A stretch of 64,000 bases of DNA, from NCBI GenBank assembly GCA_964035575.1, contig OZ037846.1, positions 523,501 to 587,500 of the forward strand, in the 5' to 3' direction. Under the pieces are notes generated by a model. That model was given only the letters and a program-made list of their open reading frames with translations, did no database searches and had not been told where the DNA came from. The position numbers and the translations under genes were made by a program. Positions 29,376-41,060 of the stretch are shown one piece after another (position 1 is the first letter of the stretch; every line of letters starts with the position of its first letter). The stretch is from Rhynchopus sp. YZ270_cl-10. Taxonomy: Eukaryota > Euglenozoa > Diplonemea > Diplonemida > Diplonemidae.

Positions 29376-29945
29376 TTTGTTCTCTTGAAATGTGTAATTT
29401 CATGTTTTCGCGAAAACAATACGAACTGATCGGGTTGAAGGAAGGGTGGGGAAAACAATAATAACAAGAACAACTAATTGCTAAGAAAAAAAATGGGGTG
29501 TGCTGTGGATAACTCCGCGCGATTTTCGAAACCACCATAGCATCCTGGCGATTTTCTGGAGGTGCTGATGTGACGATGCCTGGTGCGATCGACGACGTGT
29601 TGTCGTCTGTGCATTATGTGTTCCTTCCGCACTGCTCTGATGACGACGACGATGCGTGGGAGCCTGTGGACGACTACGAGCTGGAACATGCCGAGGCCGC
29701 CCGAGCGAATGGTTATCGAGCCTGCCGAGACTACGTCCAATAACGCGATCGAGCAGATGGTGCTGCACGAAGAGGACAGCCGCACTGTTTAAAAGTTTCA
29801 GATGCAGGCATCCCAGTGGGTTCAGCAGCGTACGAAGAGCGTTTTAGCATACCTGCAGAAGAGCAGAATGCTGGGCGTGTTGTAGATTATATTTTTTTCA
29901 GAGTGGAGTTCCACAGCACACCCGGTTTTTTTTCCGATAGCAATT
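29376..29945. mobile_element. Repeat R, copy 1
   Basis: About 560 bp also found inverted at 38515-39064. The plus strand has a 55-codon frame from 29577 (MPGAIDDVLSSVHYVFLPHC) and a further piece, QASQWVQQRTKSVLAYLQK; both look protein-like and neither is recognised. In both copies R adjoins the 28.4-kb array unit, so unit plus R is probably one element. Confidence 0.6.
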
Positions 29946-29962
29946 ACTTGTTTTTTTTTTTT

Positions 29963-30015
29963 TTGAAAACTTGGTTGTATTAGTGTAGACACCCTAGAGT
30001 GTGCTCCACTATACT
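29963..30015 (-). repeat. SINE-like repeat beta, copy 1
   Basis: Minus sense: TAGTGGAGCACACTCTAGGG, then TGTCTACACTAATACAACCA and an A-run. Other copies: 47583-47633, 54693-54719 (part), 54790-54838, 59888-59938 and 62201-62239 (shortened). Confidence 0.6.
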
Positions 30016-30794
30016 AAACACTTTTACGTCACCGCAGACGAGCGCGATGACGTATTTCTTTTTCTTTTTTTTTTCACTCACTCAGCGGGGATTTGAACGG
30101 AGGTGGGAGGGTGGGTATTTGGAAGGGGGAAAGTGAAAGACAAACGACAAAAAAAAAAAAAAAAATGTTTTTTTTTGAATTTTTAGCCACATGACCACAA
30201 CGGGAGCAGCCTTTTTTTGTCCCCCATCCCCACAACACAATGGAGTGGAGATACGGAACCACACGGTATCATGTATGTTTTTTTTTCAAAAAAAAAAAAA
30301 AAAAAAAAAAAGAGGGGGATTTTGTTGGTGTGCTCAGAGCGTTTTCAATAAGGGGAAGCTTTGTTGGTAGTGCAGGGAGGGAAATACTTTTTTTTCTTTT
30401 TATTTTTTCCCCTTTTTAAAAAAATCTTGCAATATGGGGAAACTCATTTACTCTTTTCAAAAAATAAAAAATAAAAAACATAAAAAAGGTCAGACTGTGG
30501 GGTTTGGGGCCATTTTATGGGCAGAAAAAAAAAATGTAGGACGACGTTTTTCTTCGATGTATCAACAGAGGAAAAAAAAAACGCTAAAAAAAAAAGCGAC
30601 TTTACTCACTATGGATCAGCGGAGGCTGGTGAAAATGCAAAAAAAAAATATAGTTTTAGATACTTTCAAATTGAAGAGAAAGTACAAAAGTGTCAAGAGT
30701 CGTTCCCTCCTCACCCCCTCCCTTCTTGTAGTTGTTTGATGCGTTGACGCTTTCACACTACTCACTAATGTATCAGCGGAGTCTGGTGAAAATA

Positions 30795-30845
<51 letters not shown>

Positions 30846-30938
30846 TTTTAGATACTTTCTATATCAAAAGAAAGTACTAAAAGAGGGCAAAAAGAATCCA
30901 TTCTAGACACTCCCTTATTTTTGCATATGTTTTCCTTT

Positions 30939-30970
<32 letters not shown>

Positions 30971-33869
30971 TTTTTTTTGGAAACCCCTGCTCTCAAGATG
31001 GGTCGACGATCCTAACGGATGTGCTAACTCATTTAGCCGTGCAGATAATTTCCCCCTCCCCTTTTCACAGTCTGATATCGTTAGCTTGCTTTATTTAAAA
31101 TGTGCGCTTTTTTGTTTGTTTGTTTGTTTTTGTTTTTGTTTTTTTTTTTTGTTTTTCGTATTTTTTTTTTTTTGTTTTTGTGTTTTTTTTTTGCTTGGTT
31201 TTTTTTCGTCCATTTTTAGGACAGACGTTGTAAAGAATATTTTCTTTTCTTTTTCTTCTTTTTCATTCTGTGAAAGGCATTTTTTTTTTTTTTTGAAACA
31301 TTTTTTTTTTGGGGATCTTTTTGTATCAACATATCACCATGTCAAAAAAGACAGGTTTCGTCAGGGGTGTCGCTAATTTTGGGGAAATTTTTGAAAAATC
31401 TGAAATCGGGGTGCAAATTTTTTTTTTTACGTGGGGATTTTTTTTCCATTACCAGGGGGCGAAAAAACAGTGTTTTGTGGCATTTCCGAGCCAATCCCAG
31501 GCTGTGGTGGGGGATATTCGGAAAAATGGACAAACTTTTAGTGACTTAAATTTTCACAAAATATGAACCCATACTCTTAAACACGGGTCATTTTCAGGTC
31601 TGAAAACCCAAATTCAGATGAAATTGTGGTGTTTTTGACACCACTGAGAACAGTCGGTAGCGCCGCAGGCGCACGGTACCCAACTTTTGTCTTTTTCTTT
31701 TTCCCTTTTCTCTGCGTTCTTTTGATTGTGCGAGCCGATTGCTCTCCACGGTGGGGTCACATGCGTGCGCTAAAATACGCTAAAGTACCCTTACTATGAA
31801 GTATGAGATTCTCTGGTTTTAGCAAGGAAACCCCTGCAAGCATGTTCCCAGATCACGAAAAAAGGGGAGGCGTTTTTGGGCGTTTTTGTTGATTGCATCG
31901 TCCGATGCGGTGCAATTGCAGAAAGTGATGGGGTCATTTTGGAAAAATGGACGAGTTTTCGGTATTTAAGTTTTCACCATTTTTTTATTCCTGTGCACTT
32001 TTCGAGACTACCGATTCTCGTAAACAAGCTTCAGATGAAATTGTGGTGTTCTTGACTGAGAACGGTAGCGCCGCAGGCGCACGGTACCCAGCTTTTGTCT
32101 TTTTGTCTTTTTGTCTTTTCCTTTTTCTCTGCGTTCTTTTGATTGCGCGAGCCGATTGCTCTCCACGGTGGGGTCACATGTGTGCGCAAAAACACGCTAT
32201 GGTAAGGAAACCCTGGTTTGCAAAAAAAAAGGGTAAGGTAAATCTGGAAATCCTACCCAAAAAAAAAAAAAATCTTCGCGGGGTGAGGGCGGCACCTGGG
32301 GATTTTCCCTGACCCCCAAAAACCTCGTTTTTGGAACGTTCTGACACAACCGAGTTCACGGTGGCCTCTCACTTAAAAAAAGAACAAGTTGTTAACACAT
32401 TAAACCCACCCTGTATTAGGTGCAAATTTTTTTTTTCCTACACAGATTTTACTACTGGGGGGGAGCTATTAAAGTATACGTATACTTTATTCGGCGGGAA
32501 TTACTGCTTAAATGGCCAAAAAACGAAAAGTGGAAGAAAAAAAAAAATCACTGTTATTTTGGGGTTTCTAGTAGCCGAAACCTCGCGAAAACACCACCAT
32601 TGGCATTTTTGGGCCAATCCCAGCCAGTGGTGGGGTCAATGTGGAAAAATGAACAATTTTTTGGTGACTTAAATTTTCACAAATCTGAACCCCATCAGCA
32701 CCAATCGTGTAAAAACTGATACACGCGTTTTAGGTCAAAAATACTCGTTTCTCAGCTCAAAGTGACCCCATCACAGCACGTACAGAATCCGGACCACCGA
32801 AATCAAAAAAAAATTTTTCGATTTTTTGTGCAAAACTTGCTGAAAAATTTTTTTAGTAAGAAAAATGTACACAAAAACCGTATACTTTATTTCACAGATT
32901 TCCACGCTCAAAATGGGTTTCCGCACCGTATACTTTATTACCCCCGTATACTTTATTAGCACCGTATACTTTATTAGCCCCCCCCCAGTAGGGGTGCAAA
33001 TTTTTTTTTTGGTTTTGAAAAAGTCGGGACCCTGGACCCGAATTAGCGACACCCCTGGGTTTCGTGCAAAAAAAAAAAAAAAAAAACTAAAGATAAAAAA
33101 TACCACAGTAAGGTGAGGGTGCTTTTTTTTCCCCACACAGAACGGGCACACCTCAATCCCTCAGAAAGTATGTGGCCGGGGGATGAGACACAACAGAAAA
33201 AGTTTTGTAAAGAGGGACCAACAAAATGGCAGACCCCTTATCCTATTTCATTACTTTTTTTTGAAGAAATAAAAATAAAATATAAAGTAAGTTGTTTAAA
33301 GATGAACCTAAGTCTTTTGTGCTTTGTCACCTTTTTTTCCTCTCTCGTACTAATATACCGTCCATCCTCTTGTCACGTCAACTTTTAGGGGAAAAAAATG
33401 TAAAAATCCAACATTAAAAAAAAACAAAAAGAAAGAAAGAAAATAAATATCAAGCATTGAAAAGGTAAGTGAATACTCTCCCAGCCTGACTGACTTTTGT
33501 TTTTTTTCCCCCATTTTTTTTTTTTCTTTTTCTTTTTTTTCTTTTTTGCGTCTTTTGCTACTCTCAGTATTGTCTACAATTTTTTCGTTAAAACTGTTTT
33601 TTTCCCCCTTTTTTTATATAAATTTTGCATTGTATTAGCCGTCATCACACTCTCTTTTTTGTTAAAAAGAGTGGCACGTGGCACTCTCTGGATTACATAT
33701 CCATCACTACTCATCTCTTCCCGACATTCTCATTGCATCTCTTTTGGGAAAGACGTGACAAAAAAATGGCTATTTTTTTTCAAAAAAAATAAAATCCCTT
33801 GAAAAAAAAAACTCACCCTCTCTCTCTCCTTCTTCTCTTCCTTTTCCCCCCAACAAATTTCCATGAAAT
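30016..33869. other. Gene-free low-complexity and repeat stretch
   Basis: Dominated by A and T homopolymers, including about 45 A at 30796-30841. Direct repeats: 30606-30690 and 30758-30880 (ATCAGCGGAG, then TTTTAGATACTTTC); 31600-31775 and 32005-32200 (TAGCGCCGCAGGCGCACGGT, then GCCGATTGCTCTCCACGG); 31480-31560 and 32600-32690. No reading frame here is credible. Confidence 0.6.
32446..32996. mobile_element. Foldback with GTATACTTTATT arms (F6)
   Basis: The left end reads TACTGGGGGGGAGCTATTAAAG followed by a GTATAC palindrome; the right end has four GTATACTTTATT words and then CCCCCCCCCAGTA. Ends and words are inverted with respect to each other. The copy is small and diverged, so limits are approximate. 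Confidence 0.4.
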
Positions 33870-36800
33870 TTACTTGGAAGGTTGCTTCCTGTGCGCGCGT
33901 CTGTCGAAGTGGAAGGTGTCGAATTGACCTGCCTCTTGGCTTGCGGAGACACACGCTGCAACGCTGTGTCTTGCGGGGAGGTCGGTGAACTCCGCCTCAA
34001 AGTTCATGCTCTTCTGGTCAGGAACGAAGGGCACCTTCAGCTTCTCCGCAAGCAGCGCTTCGAAGTCCATATCGGTGAAGAAGACGTGCTGCTTGAATTC
34101 AGCCTCATCCTGAAGACGCGACTCAGGCTTACGCTCCAAAAGCTTCGTGCACAGGTCCCTTGCCCCAGCGCTCATACCTGGAAAGAAAGTATTCTCATCA
34201 TATGCAATCAATAAATTGATAGTATATGGTGAGGGATCAACAAAAAATGTTCCCATCTTTCTTTTGGAAAAACTAAACATAACATTATACCAACTGATCT
34301 GTCTTTACTACTCTACTACTATGTCTTTTTTCGTTGACCGCAGCCATTTAGGCTCTTTGCCTATGACGCACATGATAATGGATGAGGGGGAGGATTCAAA
34401 AGGAAAAAGCGTAAAGACAGATCTATCGTTGGTTTTAAATATGTTTAGTTTCCAATCACACTTCGTGTGTGCAAAAACTAAACATAACATTATACCAACT
34501 GATCTGTCTTTACTACTCTACTACTATGTCTTTTTTCGTTGACCGCAGCATGACCCAAAGGGACCGCGCAGCGGAATAGTAGCATAGTACGGAGTTAAAC
34601 GGGGAAGAAAAAAGGGGGGAAACGGTAGGAAAAGAAAGAAAAATGGTAAACACAGCACCGAGCAAGCCAGCACTCACAGAAAGAAATCGTGTTGATATCC
34701 ATTCGCCGTCTCGAAGACAGTGGATAAGGGGGGGCCGTAAGCGCAAGGAGTGCCAAGCATAGTCAGCACACCCCATACAGGGGGACACATTTCAAACAAA
34801 AATAAAAGCGCATGGTGCACGAAGCAGAGTCAGTACCATCAAACGGGAGAGCAAAAAATAGGAAAACGGTGTCAGTGATAAGCAGGGACTACAAAAACCA
34901 GCACGGGCGGACCCACCAACGAAACGACAATCTTCCGCGAGAGTCGCCTCTCCAAACTACTGGGCAGCGGACGTTCGTGAAGCAGGGAGGCGTGGTACTA
35001 AAACATGTCCTCAACCGCGTATAGCGGGGCTCGTGGCCATCAGAACAACCCGCCCTTGGCAGGAAAATACCACGTACACAACGCAAGAAAACAGAACGCG
35101 CACGCACAATACGAGGACAAGCTCCTCAAAGAAAAACCAGTCGTCCCGCGACAGGCCCACACAGACCACCATTGAACCCTAGGTGATGAAAAAATAAAAC
35201 AAACACTAAACACTCCTACGACGCACTGTGAGCGGGAAGGCAAACAATAAAATGCATGGGGCACTAAGCATAGTCAGCACGCACCAGCGATGAAATGTTG
35301 ATGAACAAGAAACACCCCTTCGTCGCTCCTCGAGCAGGAAGGTAAAATAAAATGCATGGGGCACCAAGCAGAGTCAGCACGCACCAGCGATAAAGTGTAG
35401 ATGAACATTGACACCCCTTCAGGGGAAAAAGTAAAAAGCACAAGGGGCACCAAGCAGAGTCAGCACGCTCCAAGCGAGAAAATGATAACAATAACAAAAC
35501 CCTTCGTCGCTCCGTGAGCGGGAAGGTAAAATAAAATGCATGGGGCACCAAGCAGAGTCAGCACGCACCAGCGATAAAATGTTGATGAACAATAAACACC
35601 CCTTCGTCGCTCCACGAGCAGGAAGGCAAAATAAAATACATGGGGCACCAAGCAGAGTCAGCACGCACCAGCGATAAAGTGTTGATGAACAATAAATACC
35701 CCTTCAGGGGAAGGGGTAAAAAGTACATGGGGCACTAAGCAGAGTCAGTACGCACCAGCGATAAAAGGTTGATGAACAATAAACACCCCTTCGTCGCTCC
35801 ACGAGCAGGAAGGCAAAATAAAATACATGGGGCACCAAGCAGAGTCAGCACGCACCAGCGATAAAGTGTAGATGAACATTGACACCCCTTCAGGGGAAAA
35901 AGTAAAAAGCACAAGGGGCACCAAGCAGAGTCAGCACGCTCCAAGCGAGAAAATGATAACAATAACAAAACCCTTCGTCGCTCCGTGAGCGGGAAGGTAA
36001 AATAAAATGCATGGGGCACCAAGCAGAGTCAGCACGCACCAGCGATAAAATGTTGATGAACAATAAACATCCCTTCGTCGCCCCATGGGCAAAATATAAA
36101 AACTCATGGGGCACTGAGCAAAGCCAGCACGCGCCATAACAAACAAAACAATTATTGACAAAACATTGCCTCCACACTCTCGTATACTTTGAGCACAGGG
36201 GGGAGTGACACCATCGTGGGGGCCACCGTCCCGCGAGTGAACTCGTCAGCACGTTGACTTAAAGTGTCCACCCACGTGGCGGATACACACATGTTTGCTG
36301 CCTTTGCAGTGTCAAAAATCGCACACAGCAGCTCGTTAGCTAGATAATTCTTGCTGTGACCTTTGTTTATAGCTGCCACTGCAGCGGCGTTGTCGACCTG
36401 AAGAGACACTTCATGATTAGGGTGGTTTGCGGCCGCTAACCGAACGGCTAGCCAAGCAGCGTATAGCTCTTTCAGGTATATGTGATGTTTCTCAGGATCT
36501 GGAAACACACCCTGAACAACAGGTTCGAAAAACTCAGATTCTATTAAAGCAGCCCACTCGCGGTCCGAGGCATCTGACCAAGTCACCACGGTGGGTCTCT
36601 CTGGTTGGTCTACAATCCAGTCATTACAACGCATCACAGACACTATGCCTGTGAATTCTGAGATAACAGATGGGGGGATAAAAAGTTGAACATCCCACTT
36701 TTGTGGGTCAATAGCAAGTAAAGACGCGGTACGCCGCAGAAAAGAAAGAGAATCACGGTAATAACACAAATTCCGTTTGGTACAATACAAAAACCACACG

Positions 36801-39800
36801 AAACCTCCCAATACTTTGTAGAAATCCCGGGCAGTGCAGTCGTCTTTCAACACCGCACTGAGAACGGGGGATTCCACACACTTCTCAATCCAGTCAGGGG
36901 CAGCACGGTACCGTCTTGGGGAACTCGCCAAGTCAAACTCCAGGCCCAAAGCGCAAAAGTTCGTCCTAGGCACTCCCTCTCCCTCGTCGTCATTCAGCTC
37001 GGCACCGACACGTTCAGCGCGTCGGAGGAACGAAGAGTAGCGCCTCTCTGCCTCCTGCAAGGTATTGCCCACGACAAAGAAGTTGTCCACCCAAGGTATC
37101 CCTTCATCCTCTGGCAGCAACACCATAGCCGAGCGGTGCGCGATGCACGGCGCCCAACTCCACCCCATGCACAGCACGTTGAGCTTTGCCCTCACAAAGG
37201 GTCCGCGTGCACCTGCCAGGTTCACTCCAAAGAAATCGTCCACACCATCTGCCAGCGGAAACTGGTAAAACCAGCTCCGCCCATCAGCTTGCACCACGTA
37301 CGCACTGTCCAGAAACCTCTTCACTACCTTATGTATGGAAGGTAGATACATGGGAGGGGGGTCACGCATCAGGCGGTTCAGCTTCCGACCGTCGCAGACC
37401 AGCCTCAGTCCCCGCACCTTCTTCGGCACGGTGAAGGCGGGAAGTATCACCTTCTGCTCGCCAGACCGAGACATCACACCCCACTTCTGCAGCTTCCCCC
37501 AGTGGCGCAGCATATGCCTGGAAGTCCCTCTCTTTACCGGGACTGACGACTCCAGGACTTTTCGGCCCTCCTCGGTGAGGGCTGCCGTGAAGGCTTCGGG
37601 GGACCGGATCACGTCGAGGACTCCTGTCAGAAGACCTTGAGAGTCCATCGCCGTTAGGGCATCCAGGTCCAACCTAGCACGGGAGATCTCCGCCAGCTCC
37701 CCCTCAGCGCGTTCGGCGGGAGCAGACACAAAGCGGCGATCCAAAACAATCGTTGCCTCCCCGTACAGGAGCACAACATCAGGCCCATCGTCCTCCTCCG
37801 TCCTCCTCGGGAGCGCGGGCGGTGGTGGAGGCGCGTACATCTTCGGCGGCGCTCCGAATGTCGGGAAAGCAGGACGCAATGGTGGTGCACGCGCTCTTCT
37901 CCAGCGTCGTACCCACACACAGGGCCTCAAGCCACACTGCAGCGGAGGGTGCGTCAGCGAGGGCCCAACTGCTCCTGCGACGCACTGCACGACGGCAACC
38001 CGTGCTCCTCCTCGTCCCCTGCCACCCCGCGCACGAGTCCTACTCCTCCGTGCCATATTTATTCGGTAACGAAGTTAAAAAATTTTTCGTTGACCGCAGC
38101 CATTTAGGCTCTTTGCCTATGACGCACATGATAATGGATGAGGGGGAGGATTCAAAAGGAAAAAGCGTAAAGACAGATCTATCGTTGGTTTTAAATATGT
38201 TTAGTTTCCAATCACACTTCGTGTGTGCAAAGATAAAATGATATGTTGTAACATATAATGGGGTGCACGGTGCAACCCATGTGTAATGGGGGTGAAAGCA
38301 TGTGAAAGTGTTTTATATACATTCTTTTTCTAATGAAAAGAAGGTACAGAGGGTGCTAAAGAAGTACCCTTGCTTATGTGAAAGTGGTGTTAATGTGGCG
38401 CCCCCAGGACACCCCATGTAACATAGTTATTGGTGTATGTTGGATGTTTCAAGACCTTTCAAAAAAAGCAAAGAAAGAGAAAGTGTACACGACGTCCTAA
38501 TCAGATAATATGGAAAACAAGTAATTGCTATCGGGAAAAAAACGGGGTGTGATGTGGAACTCCATCCTGTAGAAATAATCTACAACACGCCCAGCATTCT
38601 GCTCTTCTGCAGGTATGCTAACGCTCTTCGTAAGCTGCCAGACCCACTGGGACGCCAGCATCTGAAACGTTCAAGAAGGGGGGGCTGTCCTCTTCGTCCA
38701 GCACCATCTGCTCGATAGCGTTGTTGGACGTAGTCTCGGCAGACTCGGCGTGTTCCAGCTCGTTTTTGTCCACAGGGTCCCCACATTGTCGTCGTCGTTG
38801 GAGCAGTGCGGAAGGAACACAGAATGCACAGACTACAACACATCGATCACACCAGGCGCATCAGCACCTCCAGCAAATCGCCAGGATGCTACGGTGGTTT
38901 CGAAAATCGCGCGGAGTTTTCCACAGCACACCCGTTTTTCCTTAGCAATTACTTGTCCTTGTTGTTACTGTTGTTTTCAACCACCTTCCTTCAACCCTTG
39001 TAGGGATCAGTTGTAATTTTTTTCGCGAAAACATGAAATTATACATTTCAAGAGAACAAATTAAAAAGGGTCCTTATTTGCATTTTTGGGCTCCGCCCGT
39101 GCAGTGGTGGGGTCAATCTCGAAAATTGGACAATTTTTTGACTACTTAAATTTTGAGAAATATGAGCCCGGTTGCTTATACGTGGGGCCCATTTTCAGCT
39201 AAAATTTTCCTCAAAATCTGGTTTTGTAAAATTGACCCTTTCCCCCCCCCCACATCGATTTCAATACTATACCTTACTTCACCTACGGTTACCCTTACAG
39301 GGGGGTGAAGGAAGGTAAGTTGAAAATTCTGCGAAAACTCCAAAAAGCTTCGGGCATACCGCTTGACGGGAAGGTCAGCTTTTTGTGGAGAATGAGCTCG
39401 TACATCTCGTTGATGTTCTCGCTGTAGAACGGAGGCAGACCTGTTGGGTAAAGGGGGGGGAGGGATAATTGTAGTGGGGGATAACTGTAGAATGGCGGAT
39501 AAAATAAAAAATATCGCCAGTTTGTTCTTCTCAAAAAATGGGGGATAGTTGTAGTGGGGGATAAAAAAAAATATCTCTCTTTTTTCCCACAATATCCCCA
39601 TCCCCAAGGAAAATCCACACCAAAAACGCGGTGTGGGAAATGGGGGATAACTGTAGTGGGGGATAAAATAAAATAAAATGGGGGAGAAAAAACGGGGGAT
39701 AATTGTTTTATCCCCCACCCCCCTTTAAAAATTTTTCAAAAAAAAAAAAAAAAATCTTTGTTTTCTGCCCATTTTCCCTACATTTCTTATTTTTCTTCTT

Positions 39801-41060
39801 GTTAGAGACGCTCAATCGATCGAATTCTGTGAATAGACACGGAACTCAAGGTCGAAAAATTTCCAGAAAAAAATCCTGAAAATTCGAACATTATTACGAT
39901 CAATAATTTGTACGAATACAGCATATTCATGGAAAACAGTACACAACAGCCCACTCGCTTTACAGTATACCTTTGGTACAATTGACCGGGGTGTACCGAG
40001 GGTGGACATCCAACCCTGCAATGGTACTACATCCATTTTTCGTGGTTTACATCATAAGGCACAACCCAGTCTACATACCTGTCACCATCTCGTAGAGAAG
40101 GATACCAAGGGACCACCAGTCCACTGCACGTCCGTGGCCACCTCCCTTGAGGAACTCTGGCGCAAGGTACTCTGGTGTGCCGCAGAAGGTCGTAGCCTCC
40201 TCTCTGCCGTTAATGCCCGGCTTGGCAAGCCCGAAGTCCGTGATGCAGCAGTTGCCCTTTTTGTCGAGAACGCAGTTCTCCGGCTTGAGATCTCTGTAAA
40301 TGATGTTGAGGCTGTGGAGGTGGCCCAGGGCAACACCGATCTGCGCGGTGTAGAACTTTGCCCTGCTCTCTGGGAAGGTGCCGACCTGTGAGAGGTGGTA
40401 GAACAGCTCACCGCCAGAGAGGAAGTCCAGGATCAGGAAGAGCGACTCCGAGGTCTGGAAGGCGTAGTGCAGCTTCACGATGAAGGGGTGGTTGATAGCG
40501 CCAAGGATGTTCTTCTCCGCTTTCATGTGTTCGACCAGACCTTCACGCAGGATCAACTCTTTTGACATGCATTTCATCGCAAATATCTCTTTTGTGTCCT
40601 TCTTCCTTACCTGCATCACCTTACCGAAGGATCCTTTTCCTACGACACAGAGCAGGTCGAAATCCTCGAGGCCAATCATCTTGGGTTGTTCAAAGATGTC
40701 GTCGTCGTCGTCAGAGCCTCCTCCGGTTACCTCAATGTCTTGCTGGCGGGAGGACGCTTTGCTTTCCTTGATTTTGTAAATCCAAAGTCTCCGTTCCTGT
40801 TCATTCGAAGCGTACAAAGTGTACGGCTTATGCATATTCGGCCCTGTGATCGTCCACGCCAGCTTTTTCTTAGGATCCTCAGTGATCATAGTATCACGCA
40901 GGTCAATCATCCCAAGCGGCTTGTCTCCATTAGCAGCCGGCCGGCCCTTGAAGTAAAACAGTTTCTTGCTTTTGAGCTCAAACCACCTGTCCTGGTCCCG
41001 CTTCATTAAGCTTCCTCCAGCTTTCTTCAAAAATCCAGAACATTCTGGTTGGTCTGTCAT
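33870..41060 (-). CDS. PKB/Akt-like AGC protein kinase, three exons
   Basis: Exons 41060-40079, 39440-39360 and 34177-33870 join in phase to 456 residues. The donors are G|GTATGT and G|GTATGC, and the acceptors are CAACAG and TTTCCAG; both introns interrupt a Gly codon after its first base. A PH domain (about 6-100, ending in RRLWIYKIKES) should bind phosphoinositides. The kinase domain (134 to about 370) has GKGSFGKV, Lys163, YRDLKPEN (Asp257), TDFGLAK (Asp275), activation-loop Thr291 in TFCGTPEYLAPE, and a C-lobe carried by exons 2-3. The AGC tail ends in FDTFHF, a hydrophobic motif with His where Akt has a phosphorylated Ser/Thr. A Ser/Thr kinase recruited to membranes and activated by a PDK1-like kinase is inferred. 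Intron 1 is 638 bp and intron 2 is 5,182 bp. Confidence 0.92.
34189..34262 (-). repeat. Repeat delta in intron 2, next to the acceptor
   Basis: Copy of the 65-bp repeat also at 24905-24965 and 57688-57752. It ends only 12 bp before exon 3, so its minus-sense word TTGATTGCATATGATGAG could supply the branch region. Confidence 0.45.
35230..36150. repeat. Tandem repeats of 85-100 bp inside the retroelement
   Basis: About ten units carry CACCAAGCAGAGTCAGCACG or close variants (near 35270, 35370, 35452, 35551, 35650, 35737, 35836, 35924, 36018 and 36112). Sets of units are repeated again with a longer period of about 470 bp. They fill the space between the RT-RNase H frame and the split repeats. 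Confidence 0.8.
36152..38056 (-). CDS. Reverse transcriptase-RNase H frame of the DIRS-order element
   Basis: A 634-residue open frame. A basic, Pro-rich N-terminal region is followed by a reverse transcriptase domain (about 200-400; LPAFTVPKKVRGLRLVCDGR, QADGRSWFYQFPLADG) and a DIRS-type RNase H region (about 490-610; VTWSDASDREWAAL, LKELYAAWLAVRLA, LQVDNAAAVAAINKG). This domain pair and the spelling of the RNase H motifs place it with DIRS/Ngaro elements and not with LTR elements. The frame looks whole. Confidence 0.85.
   Translation of the reverse strand: MARRSRTRARGGRGRGGARVAVVQCVAGAVGPSLTHPPLQCGLRPCVWVRRWRRARAPPLRPAFPTFGAPPKMYAPPPPPALPRRTEEDDGPDVVLLYGEATIVLDRRFVSAPAERAEGELAEISRARLDLDALTAMDSQGLLTGVLDVIRSPEAFTAALTEEGRKVLESSVPVKRGTSRHMLRHWGKLQKWGVMSRSGEQKVILPAFTVPKKVRGLRLVCDGRKLNRLMRDPPPMYLPSIHKVVKRFLDSAYVVQADGRSWFYQFPLADGVDDFFGVNLAGARGPFVRAKLNVLCMGWSWAPCIAHRSAMVLLPEDEGIPWVDNFFVVGNTLQEAERRYSSFLRRAERVGAELNDDEGEGVPRTNFCALGLEFDLASSPRRYRAAPDWIEKCVESPVLSAVLKDDCTARDFYKVLGGFVWFLYCTKRNLCYYRDSLSFLRRTASLLAIDPQKWDVQLFIPPSVISEFTGIVSVMRCNDWIVDQPERPTVVTWSDASDREWAALIESEFFEPVVQGVFPDPEKHHIYLKELYAAWLAVRLAAANHPNHEVSLQVDNAAAVAAINKGHSKNYLANELLCAIFDTAKAANMCVSATWVDTLSQRADEFTRGTVAPTMVSLPPVLKVYESVEAMFCQ
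38515..39250. mobile_element. Repeat R, copy 2, with adjoining array unit, inverted
   Basis: 38515-39064 is R in the opposite orientation to 29376-29945, and 39065-39250 is one inverted unit of the 28.4-kb array (GGCTCCGCCCGTGCAGTGGT). It sits in intron 2 between the retroelement and exon 2. Between 38232 and 38514 nothing is recognised. Confidence 0.65.
39360..39440 (-). other. Exon 2 of the PKB/Akt-like kinase (81 bp)
   Basis: Encodes LPPFYSENINEMYELILHKK and the start of LTFPSSG, the AGC-kinase segment between helices F and H. Both splice sites fit GT-AG and the phase is kept on both sides. It would be missed without the neighbouring exons. Confidence 0.9.
39975..40063 (-). repeat. Repeat gamma in intron 1
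   Basis: Plus-strand words ACCTTTGGTACAATTGACCG and GTGGACATCCAACCCTGCAA. Other copies: 41283-41402, 48252-48320, 57898-57955 (part), 60230-60330 and 61633-61722, all in this orientation. Confidence 0.55.

Larger units (their letters stand above)
34269..38231 (-). mobile_element. DIRS-order retroelement with split direct repeats (Ngaro/PAT type)
   Basis: An old copy lying wholly within intron 2 of the kinase, in the kinase's own orientation. Its ends form split direct repeats: unit a (34269-34343), unit b (34344-34474) and unit a again (34475-34548) on one side, and unit b (38084-38231) on the other, the A1/B1A2B2 plan known from Ngaro, PAT and Kangaroo elements. Parts seen are a reverse transcriptase-RNase H frame (36152-38056) and a tandem-repeat block. 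I do not recognise a tyrosine recombinase frame, so the copy is probably incomplete. Unit b copies look very similar, suggesting moderate to young age. Confidence 0.75.
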
